The notes below the pieces were generated by a model. It saw nothing but the letters and a program-made list of their open reading frames with translations. It was not told the origin of the DNA and did no database searches. DNA of 64,000 nucleotides. It comes from Caminibacter mediatlanticus TB-2. GTDB taxonomy: Bacteria > Campylobacterota > Campylobacteria > Campylobacterales > Nautiliaceae. The position numbers and the translations under genes were made by a program. The stretch is from assembly GCF_005843985.1 (NCBI RefSeq), contig NZ_CP040463.1, forward strand, positions 1,104,001 through 1,168,000. The letters run 5' to 3'. This document shows, piece by piece, positions 17,628 to 26,433 of the stretch (position 1 is its first letter; each line of letters starts with the position of its first letter).

Positions 17628-18590
17628 TTAAATTGATATATTCTCAATATCAATGTTTTTTGTTTTTGGTGCTATTTTTGTTAAAAGTTTTAATTTAAAT
17701 AAAGAATTGCACTTTGGACATCTACTTGAATAAATAGGAAAGATATTTTTACAATTTTCACAAATATATTCAAATTCAAGTTCAGCTAAATTAGGGGGAA
17801 GATATTTTAACACTTCTATTTCAAAAGGAGATTTAATATTACACTTTTTTAATTTTTTTGCTGCTAAAATATCACAAAACTTATCATTATCTGGAATATC
17901 ACTTCTATAAAAATATAAATCTAAATCTTCATATTTGTCTAATATTTCATATGCTTTTTTAGGATTGGTTTTAAATAAATAAATTACATACTCTTTTTTA
18001 ATAAAAGGATATTCTTTATAAATATCTTCAAAACTTTTATATTTTTTACACAATTCTTTATTACAATTATTAAAAAGTTTAATTAATGCATTTGCCTTTT
18101 CATCTTTTAACTCTTCTCCTAATTCTTCAAATATTTCAATAATATCTATAATTTCTTCAAAATTATTTAATTTTTCATCAATCAAAATTAAAAGTTTTAA
18201 AGCTTCTTTATCTCGAGGATGGACTTTTAATACTTTATAAATTATGTTTCTTGCTTTTTCTAAAAATCCTGCTTTAAAATAAAGATATGCAATTTTTTTT
18301 AAAATTTCTGAAGAGTTATTTTGTTTTTGAATTAAAAAATATATTTTTAAAGCTTTTTCATAATCCCCTTTTATTTCATAAGCCTTAGCAAGCATAAGTA
18401 AAGCATTTAAAGAATTATTATCTATATTTAATTCTTCAATTTCTATAAAATCAAAATCTTTTAATAATTTATTAATTTCTTTTTGTTTTAGATGTTCTCT
18501 TACTTTACCAAGTGTAATAGTTATTATTATTGTTATCAATACTATTGTAAAAAAAGCAATAACACTAAATAAAGGGTCTTTATAATCCAA
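17628..18590 (-). CDS. Membrane-anchored TPR protein with C-terminal zinc ribbon, LapB-like
   Basis: A 320-residue protein. Residues about 8-28 form one membrane helix, followed by TPR-like helical pairs (about 60-240) and a C-terminal rubredoxin-like metal site, CENCKNIFPIYSSRCPKCN, near 280. That order (N-terminal anchor, TPRs, CxxC-CxxC) matches LapB/YciM, which controls LPS synthesis through FtsH and LpxC in gamma-proteobacteria. The same role here is inference. The start is TTG at 18590, backed by AAAAAAGG nine bases upstream; it diverges from dnaG across only 29 bases. Confidence 0.7.
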   Translation of the reverse strand: MDYKDPLFSVIAFFTIVLITIIITITLGKVREHLKQKEINKLLKDFDFIEIEELNIDNNSLNALLMLAKAYEIKGDYEKALKIYFLIQKQNNSSEILKKIAYLYFKAGFLEKARNIIYKVLKVHPRDKEALKLLILIDEKLNNFEEIIDIIEIFEELGEELKDEKANALIKLFNNCNKELCKKYKSFEDIYKEYPFIKKEYVIYLFKTNPKKAYEILDKYEDLDLYFYRSDIPDNDKFCDILAAKKLKKCNIKSPFEIEVLKYLPPNLAELEFEYICENCKNIFPIYSSRCPKCNSLFKLKLLTKIAPKTKNIDIENISI

Positions 18591-18619
18591 ACTATTTCCT
18601 TTTTTAGTATAATATCAAA
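18591..18619. promoter_or_regulatory. Minimal divergent promoter lapB-like/dnaG
   Basis: Only 29 bases separate the two start codons. TATAAT at 18608-18613 ends six bases before the dnaG ATG, so transcription would start at or next to that ATG. There is no ribosome site for dnaG in the gap; the lapB-like gene has AAAAAAGG. Sequence inference. Confidence 0.5.
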
Positions 18620-20257
18620 ATGATAAGTAAAGAATCTATTGAAAATTTAAAAAGTATTATTGATATTGTTGATGTTATTAGTAATTATATCGAATTAAAA
18701 AAAACTGGAAGTAATTATAAAGCATTATGTCCTTTTCATAGTGAAAAAACTCCATCATTTGTAGTCTCACCTGCAAAACAAATTTATCACTGTTTTGGAT
18801 GTGGTGCAAGTGGAGATGCTATTAAATTTATAATGGAAATTGAAAAACTTTCATATAAAGAAGCTATTGAAAAATTAGCCACAATGTATAATTTTAAATT
18901 AACTTATACATCAAATAATAATTTTTTATCCATTGATTTATTAGAAAAAGTTAATAACTTTTATAAAGGCGAACTTTATAAACAAAAAGAAGCCTATGAG
19001 TACCTTAAACAAAGGGGCCTGTTTGATTCAACAATAGAAAAATTTGAACTTGGATATGCACCTGAGAGCGCTAAACAATTAAAATTTTTTAAAGATGCAA
19101 ATTTAAATAAAAAAGAACTAATTAATCTTGGAGTATTAGTAGAAAATGGAGATTATCCAAGATTAATTCAAAGAATAACCTTTCCTATATTTTCTCAAAG
19201 TGGAAAAATTATTGCATTTGGCGGAAGAACAATTACAAATCATCCAGCAAAATATATAAATTTTACTAATACTAAAATTTTTAATAAGTCTAAAACATTT
19301 TATGGACTAAACTTTGCAAGAGAACATATTTTAAGACAAAAAGAAGCAATAATAGTAGAAGGATATATGGATGTTATAATGCTACATCAAGCAGGAATTG
19401 AAAATTCTATTGCAACTCTTGGTACAGCCCTAACAAAAGAACATCTACCAATATTAAAAAAAATAAATCCAAAAGTAAAAATCGCATATGACTCTGATTT
19501 AGCTGGAATTAATGCTGCAATTAAAGCATCAAAACTATTATTTAGTGATTTTTTTGATGGAGGAGTTGTATTATTCCCTGAAAACCTTGACCCTGCTGAT
19601 GTTGTTAAAAGTGGAGGTGAAATTAATAAATTTTTTGAAAATGAAATTCCTTTTAGTGATTTTATAATTGATTTTACAATAAAAAAATATAATATAAAAA
19701 ATGTTTTAGAAAAGAAAAAAGCAATTGATGAGTTTAAAGAATATATTGCAAGTTTACCTGAAATATTAAAAGAAGATTTTTCTATAAAAGTTTCACAAAG
19801 ACTACAAATATCCCCTAATATGTTAAAAGCAAAGTCAAAACACACTATCTCTCATACTCAAAATATTAATTTAAATAAAAAAATAGATGTTGCAGAAGCA
19901 AGCATTATTAAAACATTATATGAAAATAAAGAATGGATGGATAATATTGTAGAATATTTATCTCCTGAAATGTTTAATACACATAAAGAAGAGTTACAAT
20001 TAGTATATCAAGAAGATTTTGAAAATCCAAAACTACTTGATATTGTATTAAGAGATGATATAATGACCTTAGATTATGATACATTAAAAAAACAGATTAT
20101 TAGATTATTAATTCCATATTATCGAAATAAATTAATTCAAATTAGATTTGATAATTCAATAAATAGCGATGAAAAAGCACATTTAATGAAAATAATAAAT
20201 TACAAATTAAAAGAACTAAAAAAAGGAAAGTTAGTTGAAAGCACTCTCACTTTTTAG
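18620..20257 (+). CDS. dnaG: DNA primase DnaG
   Basis: Makes RNA primers at the replication fork. The 545-residue protein has the N-terminal CHC2 zinc finger (CPFHSEKTPSF near 38, YHCFGCGASGDA near 56). Next is the RNA polymerase domain with FGGRTI near 199, then the TOPRIM core VEGYMDVIMLHQAG near 248 and ATLGTALTKEH near 266, with YDSDLAG near 290. The C-terminal helicase-binding part is present but diverged. There is no Shine-Dalgarno sequence upstream and the TATAAT is unusually close, suggesting a leaderless mRNA. Its end overlaps the next gene by 23 bases. Confidence 0.95.
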   Translation: MISKESIENLKSIIDIVDVISNYIELKKTGSNYKALCPFHSEKTPSFVVSPAKQIYHCFGCGASGDAIKFIMEIEKLSYKEAIEKLATMYNFKLTYTSNNNFLSIDLLEKVNNFYKGELYKQKEAYEYLKQRGLFDSTIEKFELGYAPESAKQLKFFKDANLNKKELINLGVLVENGDYPRLIQRITFPIFSQSGKIIAFGGRTITNHPAKYINFTNTKIFNKSKTFYGLNFAREHILRQKEAIIVEGYMDVIMLHQAGIENSIATLGTALTKEHLPILKKINPKVKIAYDSDLAGINAAIKASKLLFSDFFDGGVVLFPENLDPADVVKSGGEINKFFENEIPFSDFIIDFTIKKYNIKNVLEKKKAIDEFKEYIASLPEILKEDFSIKVSQRLQISPNMLKAKSKHTISHTQNINLNKKIDVAEASIIKTLYENKEWMDNIVEYLSPEMFNTHKEELQLVYQEDFENPKLLDIVLRDDIMTLDYDTLKKQIIRLLIPYYRNKLIQIRFDNSINSDEKAHLMKIINYKLKELKKGKLVESTLTF

Positions 20258-21194
20258 CGGTGGTCTTGATAGCTTACTTGCAATTAAATTAATTCAAGAC
20301 CAAGGAATTGAAGTAGAAGGATTGTATATAAATATAGGATTTGAATCAAATAAAGAAAAAATAAAATACCTTCAAGAAGTAGCAAATAAACACAATTTTA
20401 AATTAACTGTTATAGATGCAAGAGATGAATATATAAAAAAAATACTTTTTAATCCTGTTTATGGATATGGAAAAAATTTTAATCCATGTATTGATTGTCA
20501 CGCTTTTATGATAAGAAAAGCAAAAGAGTATATGAAAAAAAGTAATGCTAAATTTATAATAAGTGGAGAAGTTGTTGGACAAAGACCAATGAGCCAAAGG
20601 CTTCCAGCATTAAATGCTGTAAATAAATTAAGTGAAGCAAATGGTCTAATTTTAAGACCACTGAGTGCAAAACTACTTCCTCCTACAATTCCTGAAATAA
20701 AAGGATGGGTAGATAGAGAAAAACTTCTTGATATTAGCGGAAGAGATAGAAAAAGACAATTAGCCCTTGCTAAAAAATATAATTTAGAAGACTTTGAATC
20801 TCCAAGTGGAGGATGTCTGCTTACAGATATCAATTTTGCAAAAAGACTAAAAGATTATCATAAATATTTAGAATTAACTCCTAATGAAATAGACATTTTA
20901 AAAGCTGGAAGACATTTTAACATTGAAGGATATAAAATTATTATTTCAAGAAATAAAGATGAAAATGAAGTATTAAAAAATTATTCTGGTAAAATCTTTT
21001 TAAAAATGTTTATTGATAAGCCAGGCCCTATTGGATTAATTCAAAAAAATACTCCTGAAAATATAAAACAGATTGCTGCTGATATGATGGTTAGTTATAC
21101 TAAATTTGATGAAGCTGATATAAAAATAGACAATAAAATATATAAAGGTTACAAAAAAGATAAAAAAGAATTTGCAAAATTTTTAATTATTTAA
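20235..21194 (+). CDS. MnmA/ThiI-like PP-loop ATPase with C-terminal NFACT-R-like domain
   Basis: A 319-residue protein beginning with a PP-loop, LFSGGLDSLLAIKL, as in tRNA-thiolating adenylating enzymes and argininosuccinate synthase relatives. Next come NPCIDCHAFMIRKAKEY near 77 and SGEVVGQRPMSQR near 110. The pair of Cys after NP, and CLL near 193, resemble the sulfur-relay cysteines of MnmA. The C-terminal 90 residues contain AGRHFNIEGYKIIISRNKDEN, a DUF814/NFACT-R-type pattern. A tRNA thiolation role is inferred, not shown. It overlaps dnaG; its stop begins repeat copy 2. Confidence 0.72.
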   Translation: MKALSLFSGGLDSLLAIKLIQDQGIEVEGLYINIGFESNKEKIKYLQEVANKHNFKLTVIDARDEYIKKILFNPVYGYGKNFNPCIDCHAFMIRKAKEYMKKSNAKFIISGEVVGQRPMSQRLPALNAVNKLSEANGLILRPLSAKLLPPTIPEIKGWVDREKLLDISGRDRKRQLALAKKYNLEDFESPSGGCLLTDINFAKRLKDYHKYLELTPNEIDILKAGRHFNIEGYKIIISRNKDENEVLKNYSGKIFLKMFIDKPGPIGLIQKNTPENIKQIAADMMVSYTKFDEADIKIDNKIYKGYKKDKKEFAKFLII

Positions 21195-21260
21195 AACTTC
21201 CATTATTCCAAAACTTTCATAATTTTCCATTATCCATTTTTCATTCTCAATTGATATTAT
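21189..21260. repeat. Degenerate heptanucleotide repeat, copy 2
   Basis: Fills the gap between two convergent genes, overlapping both stop codons. It contains units ATTTTCC, ATTATCC, ATTTTTC and ATTCTCA and ends ATTGATATTAT. About 62 of 72 positions match copy 1 at 6252-6323. I see no stable hairpin, so it is not an obvious intrinsic terminator. Confidence 0.75.
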
Positions 21261-23032
21261 TTAATATAACCATTATCAACTAAATAATTATAAATTTTAC
21301 TAACAATTCCCCCAGCTGCACTTCCTCCATGACCTCCATGTTCAATTAAAACTGTTACAACAAATTGAGGATTTTTATACGGTCCATATGTGGTAAGCCA
21401 AGCGTGGGAGCGATGAAAGTATTTAAGTTCATCTTCTCTTTTTCTCTTTTTAACTTCTTGTGGTATTGAATAAACCTGAGCTGTTCCTGTTTTTCCTGCG
21501 ATAGTTATTTTAGTATTAATATGCCTTGTTGCAGTACCTCCTGGTGAATTACAAACTTCCCACATTCCTTTTCTTATCATCCATAAATTTTTCTTTTCTT
21601 TATAATTTAATACATCTTTTATAATTGGCTTAGTTACATTATTATCTATTTGTTTAACTACAAAAGGTTTAGGCAATTTACCAGAAGCAATTAAAGCAGT
21701 ATTTACTGCAACTTGAATAGGAGTTGCTAAAAAATATCCTTGCCCTATTACAGCATTTAATGTCTCTCCTATAAACCAAGGTTGATGATACTTTTTTGCT
21801 TTCCACTCTTTATTTGGAACAATTCCTTTTTTTTCATTTGGCAGGTCAATTCCTGTTTTTTTACCAAATCCCATCTTTTTTAAATTCTCAGCAATATAAT
21901 CAATTCCAAGTTTAAGTCCTATTTTATAAAAATAGACATCAACACTTCTTTTAATTGCTTTAAACACATCAGTTGGACCATGCCCACCTAACTTCCAATC
22001 TCTAAATTTTCTATTTCCAATCTCAACATATGGACCACAAAAAATTTTTTGCCAAGGATTCCATTTGCCACTTGCAATAGCAATTAATGCTTCAGCAGGC
22101 TTTACAGTAGAGCCTGGTGGATAAAGACCGCTTACAGGCTTATTTAATAAAGGATTATATATATTATGTGATAGTTCATTCCATTTTTTATAAGAAATTC
22201 CTTTTACAAACAAATTATTATCATAACTTGGAACACTAACTAATGCTAAAATTTCGCCATTAGTTCTCATGACTACCACTGCACCTTTTTTATTTTCACT
22301 CTCAAGCAAGTCATATATAAATTTTTGAAGTTTAGTATCTATACTTAAAATTATTTTGTGAGAAATTGGTTCTTTAATATCTAAAACTTTTAATATTTTA
22401 TTTCTTGCATTAACAATTACTTTTTTTTCCCCTAAACTTCCCTGCAAAATATTATCATAATATCTCTCTACTCCTCTTTTACCAGATATTTGAGTATAAG
22501 TAATAACTTTATTTCGTTGTAAATCTTTTTTATTTGCTTTTGAAACATATCCTAAAACATTTGATAAATAAAACTTATATGGATATTTTCTAAGATAAGT
22601 TGGCTCAAACCTTATATTCCCATCTTGAGAGAGGATAGGTTCTATTTTATAGACTAAATCCTCAGGTAAATACGTAAGAATTGGTATGTTTTTATTATTA
22701 TAAGGTGAATTATTTTTTTTATATTCTTGATACATTTTACTTAAATTACTATCAGGTATCAAAGCAATAATATTTTGTAATGTTTGATTTAATTCATTTT
22801 CTTTCAAATGAGGTTTTATTGTAAGGTTAAATCTTAGTTCATTTAATGCCACAGGATTATTGTCTCTATCATAAATTATTCCTCTAACAGGAGGAATTGG
22901 TATAGTTTTTGTCATATTTTTTTGTGACAGTTTATTATATTCTTGATAAGAAACTATACTAAGATTATAAACTCTATAAATAATTACTGAAAAAAATAGA
23001 AAAATTACAATTATAACGATATTGGTTCGCAC
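21257..23032 (-). CDS. mrdA: Penicillin-binding protein 2 (peptidoglycan transpeptidase)
   Basis: The elongasome transpeptidase. The 591-residue protein has one N-terminal membrane helix (about 4-24), a dimerisation domain with PPVRGIIYDRDNNPVA near 47, and the transpeptidase domain with the active-site GSTVK near 307, SVD near 363 and KTGTAQ near 506. The start is GTG at 23032. It overlaps the upstream small membrane gene by 22 bases. Position at the head of an envelope gene run is shared with other Campylobacterota. Identification is firm. Confidence 0.94.
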   Translation of the reverse strand: MRTNIVIIVIFLFFSVIIYRVYNLSIVSYQEYNKLSQKNMTKTIPIPPVRGIIYDRDNNPVALNELRFNLTIKPHLKENELNQTLQNIIALIPDSNLSKMYQEYKKNNSPYNNKNIPILTYLPEDLVYKIEPILSQDGNIRFEPTYLRKYPYKFYLSNVLGYVSKANKKDLQRNKVITYTQISGKRGVERYYDNILQGSLGEKKVIVNARNKILKVLDIKEPISHKIILSIDTKLQKFIYDLLESENKKGAVVVMRTNGEILALVSVPSYDNNLFVKGISYKKWNELSHNIYNPLLNKPVSGLYPPGSTVKPAEALIAIASGKWNPWQKIFCGPYVEIGNRKFRDWKLGGHGPTDVFKAIKRSVDVYFYKIGLKLGIDYIAENLKKMGFGKKTGIDLPNEKKGIVPNKEWKAKKYHQPWFIGETLNAVIGQGYFLATPIQVAVNTALIASGKLPKPFVVKQIDNNVTKPIIKDVLNYKEKKNLWMIRKGMWEVCNSPGGTATRHINTKITIAGKTGTAQVYSIPQEVKKRKREDELKYFHRSHAWLTTYGPYKNPQFVVTVLIEHGGHGGSAAGGIVSKIYNYLVDNGYIK

Positions 23033-23442
23033 TTAAATATCCTAATTAAGGTAATATCAATAGAAAGATTATATAAAAGATAAATTAAAACAATATTATT
23101 AACTCCAAAAACTGTAATTAATACTAAATATATTATAAAACTTGCAATTATTGGTTTATAAACAGGATTAAACCATTCGTCGATAAATTTAAAAATATAC
23201 ATCTTAAATAATACTAATAACAAAAAAAGTATAAATAAATTAAAAATATTTAGTTTATGTAAAATGGAAAATATAGAAATATAAAATAGTGCTATCAAAA
23301 AATTTTCACACAAAAAAGCTATTGTAAATAATAGCGGTGCAAAATAAAACTCACTATTAAAAATAGCAATTAAAAACCAAAAAATTAGTTTTATAAATAT
23401 GTAATAAGTGCTATTTCGTTGCAACTTGGAAAAAATTTGCAT
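23011..23442 (-). CDS. Small integral membrane protein, possible MreD-like
   Basis: About 143 residues with five hydrophobic helices and little else. Position directly upstream of mrdA (22-base overlap) and the size suggest an MreD-type elongasome membrane subunit, but no MreD motif is convincing, so this is inference. ATG at 23442 gives MQIFSKLQRNS; an upstream in-frame codon at 23460 is possible. Either way the 5' end overlaps the acetyltransferase gene by about 50 bases, which is long, so the true start may be the TTG seven codons in. Confidence 0.65.
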   Translation of the reverse strand: MQIFSKLQRNSTYYIFIKLIFWFLIAIFNSEFYFAPLLFTIAFLCENFLIALFYISIFSILHKLNIFNLFILFLLLVLFKMYIFKFIDEWFNPVYKPIIASFIIYLVLITVFGVNNIVLIYLLYNLSIDITLIRIFKCEPISL

Positions 23443-23846
23443 TTTATACAATCCGCCCATATTTTTTTATCAGGTACTGCTTCTTTTTGAATTTCTACAA
23501 AACCTAATTTTTCAAAAAACTCTTTTTTATATGTTAAAACTAAAACTTCTTTTAATCCTAATTCTTTTGCTTCTTTTAAAAGATTTCTTACTAACTCTTT
23601 TCCTATTCCTTTTAATTGATATTCTTTATTTACTGCTAAGGAGCGAATTTCTCCTAAATATGGAGAATATATATGTAAAGCACCAACTCCTATTGGTCTT
23701 TTTTTATCATACACTATTTGATATGAGCGAATATTAGTTGCTATCTCATCATCACTTCTATTTAAAATTATCCCTTCATCAACATAAGGTTTTAATACTG
23801 TTTTTATATCTATAATTTCTCTAAGAGTTGGTTTGATTATTTTCAT
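23391..23846 (-). CDS. GNAT acetyltransferase, short ArgA-like
   Basis: A 151-residue GNAT protein with the acetyl-CoA loop NKEYQLKGIGKELVRNLL near 74 and FEKLGFVEI near 112. The C-terminus KKIWADCIKCKFFPSCNEIAL carries three Cys in the arrangement seen in stand-alone short N-acetylglutamate synthases, the first step of arginine synthesis. That function is inferred from the tail. I prefer the ATG at 23846, seven bases after GGGGAA, over the upstream one at 23867. It overlaps engB by 26 bases. Confidence 0.8.
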   Translation of the reverse strand: MKIIKPTLREIIDIKTVLKPYVDEGIILNRSDDEIATNIRSYQIVYDKKRPIGVGALHIYSPYLGEIRSLAVNKEYQLKGIGKELVRNLLKEAKELGLKEVLVLTYKKEFFEKLGFVEIQKEAVPDKKIWADCIKCKFFPSCNEIALITYL

Positions 23847-24414
23847 AATTTCCCCATAAAATCTCATTAATTTTTTCTTTAACTTTATCTATACCTCTTT
23901 TTTTAAGATTTGAAACAAATAATGCTTCAGGATATTTTTGTTTAAGTTTTGCAAGTTCACTTTGTTTTAATTTGTCTATTTTGGTAAATACAGTAAGTAT
24001 TTGCTGGTCTTTTCTTAAAAATGATTTTAAATATTCATCAACATTATTATCAATATCCAAATCAGGGTGTCTTGCATCTCTTAAATGAATAAAAAGTTTT
24101 ATGTTGTATCTATTTTTTAAAAACTCATCCAAATTTTTACCCCAATCTTTAAGCATAGATTTACTAACCTTTGCATATCCAAATCCAGGTAAATCTACTA
24201 ATACATATTTTTTACCTTTATCTTCTATCTCAAAAAAGTTTATAAGCTTAGTTTTACCAGGAGTTGAAGAAACTTTTGCTATTTTTTGATTTGTAAAAGT
24301 ATTTAAAAAACTACTTTTTCCTACATTACTTCTACCAAGCAAAGCAACTTCTGTAAAATTAGGCTCTATTGCTTCTTTTATCGTAGGGGCTGATTTTATA
24401 AATTTTACTTTCAT
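23821..24414 (-). CDS. engB: Ribosome biogenesis GTPase EngB (YsxC/YihA)
   Basis: A 197-residue essential GTPase of large-subunit assembly. G1 GRSNVGKSSFLN near 28, G2 STPGKT near 54, G3 DLPGFGYAK near 74, G4 FTKIDK near 140 and G5 VSN near 169 are all present. Length is normal. The ATG overlaps the lptA stop by four bases and the 3' end overlaps the acetyltransferase gene. Identification is firm. Confidence 0.95.
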   Translation of the reverse strand: MKVKFIKSAPTIKEAIEPNFTEVALLGRSNVGKSSFLNTFTNQKIAKVSSTPGKTKLINFFEIEDKGKKYVLVDLPGFGYAKVSKSMLKDWGKNLDEFLKNRYNIKLFIHLRDARHPDLDIDNNVDEYLKSFLRKDQQILTVFTKIDKLKQSELAKLKQKYPEALFVSNLKKRGIDKVKEKINEILWGNYENNQTNS

Positions 24415-24863
24415 TCATCTACCTTTATAATTATATTTACTGGTTTTTTATTACCTTCTACTTCAATGTTCTTTGTAATCCTATTAATTTTTATTATATC
24501 TCCACTTATACTTTCATTCGTTTCTATCTTTTTGATAAAAGCATTGCCATTTAAAATAATTTCTCCTGTCATTAACAAATAAGTTAATTTATCCGTTTTT
24601 CCTTTATATGTAGAGTTTTCATCCATTTTAAAAATAAATCTAACATTTCCAATTGCTATATATTTTATTGGTTTTTTATTTTTATTAAAATATACAATTA
24701 ATTCATTACATAATATATTATCACTTCTTTTTGTAGCATTAACATCACCTTTAAAAATGCTTTCTAATTTCTTAGAATCATAATTAAAAAACTTACTTGT
24801 AATTTTTAGTTCTGCTGAAATTAAAAAACTAACAACCGCAAATAAATATATTATTTTTTTCAT
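24411..24863 (-). CDS. lptA: LPS transport periplasmic protein LptA
   Basis: A 150-residue OstA-like protein with an N-terminal signal sequence (cleavage likely near ISAELK, residue 17). A beta-strand-rich repeat follows, including FKGDVNATKRSDNILCNELIVYF near 38 and NVRFIFKMDENSTYKGKTDKL near 73. LptA forms the periplasmic bridge carrying LPS from LptBFG-C to LptD. It sits between lptC and engB with four-base overlaps on both sides, so it is translated as a coupled unit. Confidence 0.87.
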   Translation of the reverse strand: MKKIIYLFAVVSFLISAELKITSKFFNYDSKKLESIFKGDVNATKRSDNILCNELIVYFNKNKKPIKYIAIGNVRFIFKMDENSTYKGKTDKLTYLLMTGEIILNGNAFIKKIETNESISGDIIKINRITKNIEVEGNKKPVNIIIKVDE

Positions 24864-25360
24864 TTATCTACCTTTATAAAATATTTAATATTTGTAGCAT
24901 AAATATTTTTGTCTTTATCAACTTTAAAACTATCACCAAAACCTTTATAATTAGTAGAATGCACTTTAAATTTTTTTCCTTTTAAAATTTTTGATTTTTG
25001 ATTATAAATAGCAAAATTTGTTGTTAAATTATATTCATCATTAATATATTTAACATCAAAACCTTTAATAATAGGCTTTGTATATTCAGCTTTTTTTGAA
25101 AATAGCTTATATTTTTCTATTAAATTATTTAAATACAAATTATCAACTAAAAGCTTATTTTTAAAAATTTCTAATCTCGTAAAATTTCCATATTTTGTAA
25201 GATTATTTTCATAAAAATAATAAATACCTTTATAAATTATTGTAGGAATTATATCATTTTTTGTTTTACCTTCTTTTTTTTTAGGATTTTGCTCAAAAAG
25301 AGGAAACAGAGTAATAATTAAAACTAAAAAGACAAATAATAAATATTTTATTTTACCCAT
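24860..25360 (-). CDS. lptC: LPS export protein LptC-like
   Basis: A 166-residue protein with a single N-terminal membrane helix (about 4-20) and a beta-rich periplasmic part. Sequence conservation in this family is low. The call rests on the anchor, size, the strands near ILKGKKFKVHSTNYKGFGDSF, and location between kdsC and lptA, where LptC lies in many Gram-negatives. It overlaps kdsC by 13 bases. Confidence 0.75.
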   Translation of the reverse strand: MGKIKYLLFVFLVLIITLFPLFEQNPKKKEGKTKNDIIPTIIYKGIYYFYENNLTKYGNFTRLEIFKNKLLVDNLYLNNLIEKYKLFSKKAEYTKPIIKGFDVKYINDEYNLTTNFAIYNQKSKILKGKKFKVHSTNYKGFGDSFKVDKDKNIYATNIKYFIKVDK

Positions 25361-25845
25361 AAATCTAAAAACTTCTCATATAAATTTTCTTTTTTTAAAA
25401 TTAACTCTATCATTTCAGCCACTGCACCTTCTCCGCCTCTTTTATTTAGAGGATATTTTACATATTCATATATAAAACTATTAGCATCACTTGGTGCAAA
25501 CGTATTATTAGTAAGTTTCATCATAGAATAATCATTCATATCATCACCAATAATAGCAACATTTTCCATACTTACACCTAAAATTTCTATAATCTCTTTT
25601 AGCGCTTCTTGTTTATTTTTAATACCTTGTCTTACATAAGTTATATTTAACTCTTTTGCTCTTCTATCTACAATTTTGGATATCCTACCTGTAATGATTG
25701 CACTTTTTTTACCTAAATCATTCCAAGATTTAATCATTAAACCATCTTTTATATTAAATGCTTTTAATTCTTCTCCCTCATTACCATAATAAATTTTTCC
25801 ATCTGTTAAAGTGCCATCTACATCTATTACAATTAATTCTATCAT
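25348..25845 (-). CDS. kdsC: 3-deoxy-D-manno-octulosonate 8-phosphate phosphatase KdsC
   Basis: A 165-residue C0-type HAD phosphatase that dephosphorylates KDO-8-P for LPS inner core. The nucleophile motif VDVDGTLTDGKIYYG is near the start, SAIITGRIS (motif II) near 52, K at about 80, and AIIGDDMNDYSMM near 98. I place the start at 25845 (MIELIVIDVDG), six bases after AAGGG, rather than five codons upstream. It follows hisB by 17 bases and leads into lptC. Confidence 0.9.
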   Translation of the reverse strand: MIELIVIDVDGTLTDGKIYYGNEGEELKAFNIKDGLMIKSWNDLGKKSAIITGRISKIVDRRAKELNITYVRQGIKNKQEALKEIIEILGVSMENVAIIGDDMNDYSMMKLTNNTFAPSDANSFIYEYVKYPLNKRGGEGAVAEMIELILKKENLYEKFLDLWVK

Positions 25846-25862
25846 TTTTTTACCCTTCATAT

Positions 25863-26432
25863 TTATAATATTCCTTTAGTAGAAGGAATGCCACTTTCTC
25901 TATAAGTTAGAGCTCTTCTTAGAGCAATTGCGAATGATTTAAAAGCACTCTCAACAATATGATGTTTATTAGTCCCCCTTTTATAAATTATATGGGCAGC
26001 AATTTTAAAATTAAATACAAGTGATTTAAAAAACTCTTCTACTAATTCTAAATCAAAATCTCTAATAGCTCCTTCTCTTGGCATTTCATAAACTAAATAT
26101 GCTCTACCTCCAATATCTAAATCAACCTCAACTGCTGCTTCATCTAAAATTGCAACTGCATTTGAAAATCTTTCAATATTTTTTATTGGAAACACTTCAT
26201 TATTTAAAGCCTGACCGAGTACTATTCCAACATCTTCAACAGTATGGTGGTAATCAACTTCAATATCACCTTCACAATATATGTCAATATCAATACCACT
26301 ATGTTTTGAAAATGTTTCTAACATATGGTCAAAAAAACCAATCCCTGTGGAAATATTATTTTTACCTGTACCCTTAATATTTACTTTTACTTCAATTTTT
26401 GTCTCTTTTGTTTCTCTTTTTATTTCTGTCAT
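25863..26432 (-). CDS. hisB: Imidazoleglycerol-phosphate dehydratase
   Basis: Histidine pathway dehydratase, monofunctional (189 residues), without the phosphatase domain seen in enteric HisB. Metal-binding motifs are clear: GFFDHMLETFSKH near 32, DYHHTVEDVGI near 65, RGTNKHHIVESAFKSFA near 153, and the C-terminal STKGIL. It lies inside an envelope operon one base after rlpA, a placement by history rather than pathway. Identification is firm. Confidence 0.96.
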   Translation of the reverse strand: MTEIKRETKETKIEVKVNIKGTGKNNISTGIGFFDHMLETFSKHSGIDIDIYCEGDIEVDYHHTVEDVGIVLGQALNNEVFPIKNIERFSNAVAILDEAAVEVDLDIGGRAYLVYEMPREGAIRDFDLELVEEFFKSLVFNFKIAAHIIYKRGTNKHHIVESAFKSFAIALRRALTYRESGIPSTKGIL

Positions 26433-26433
26433 T

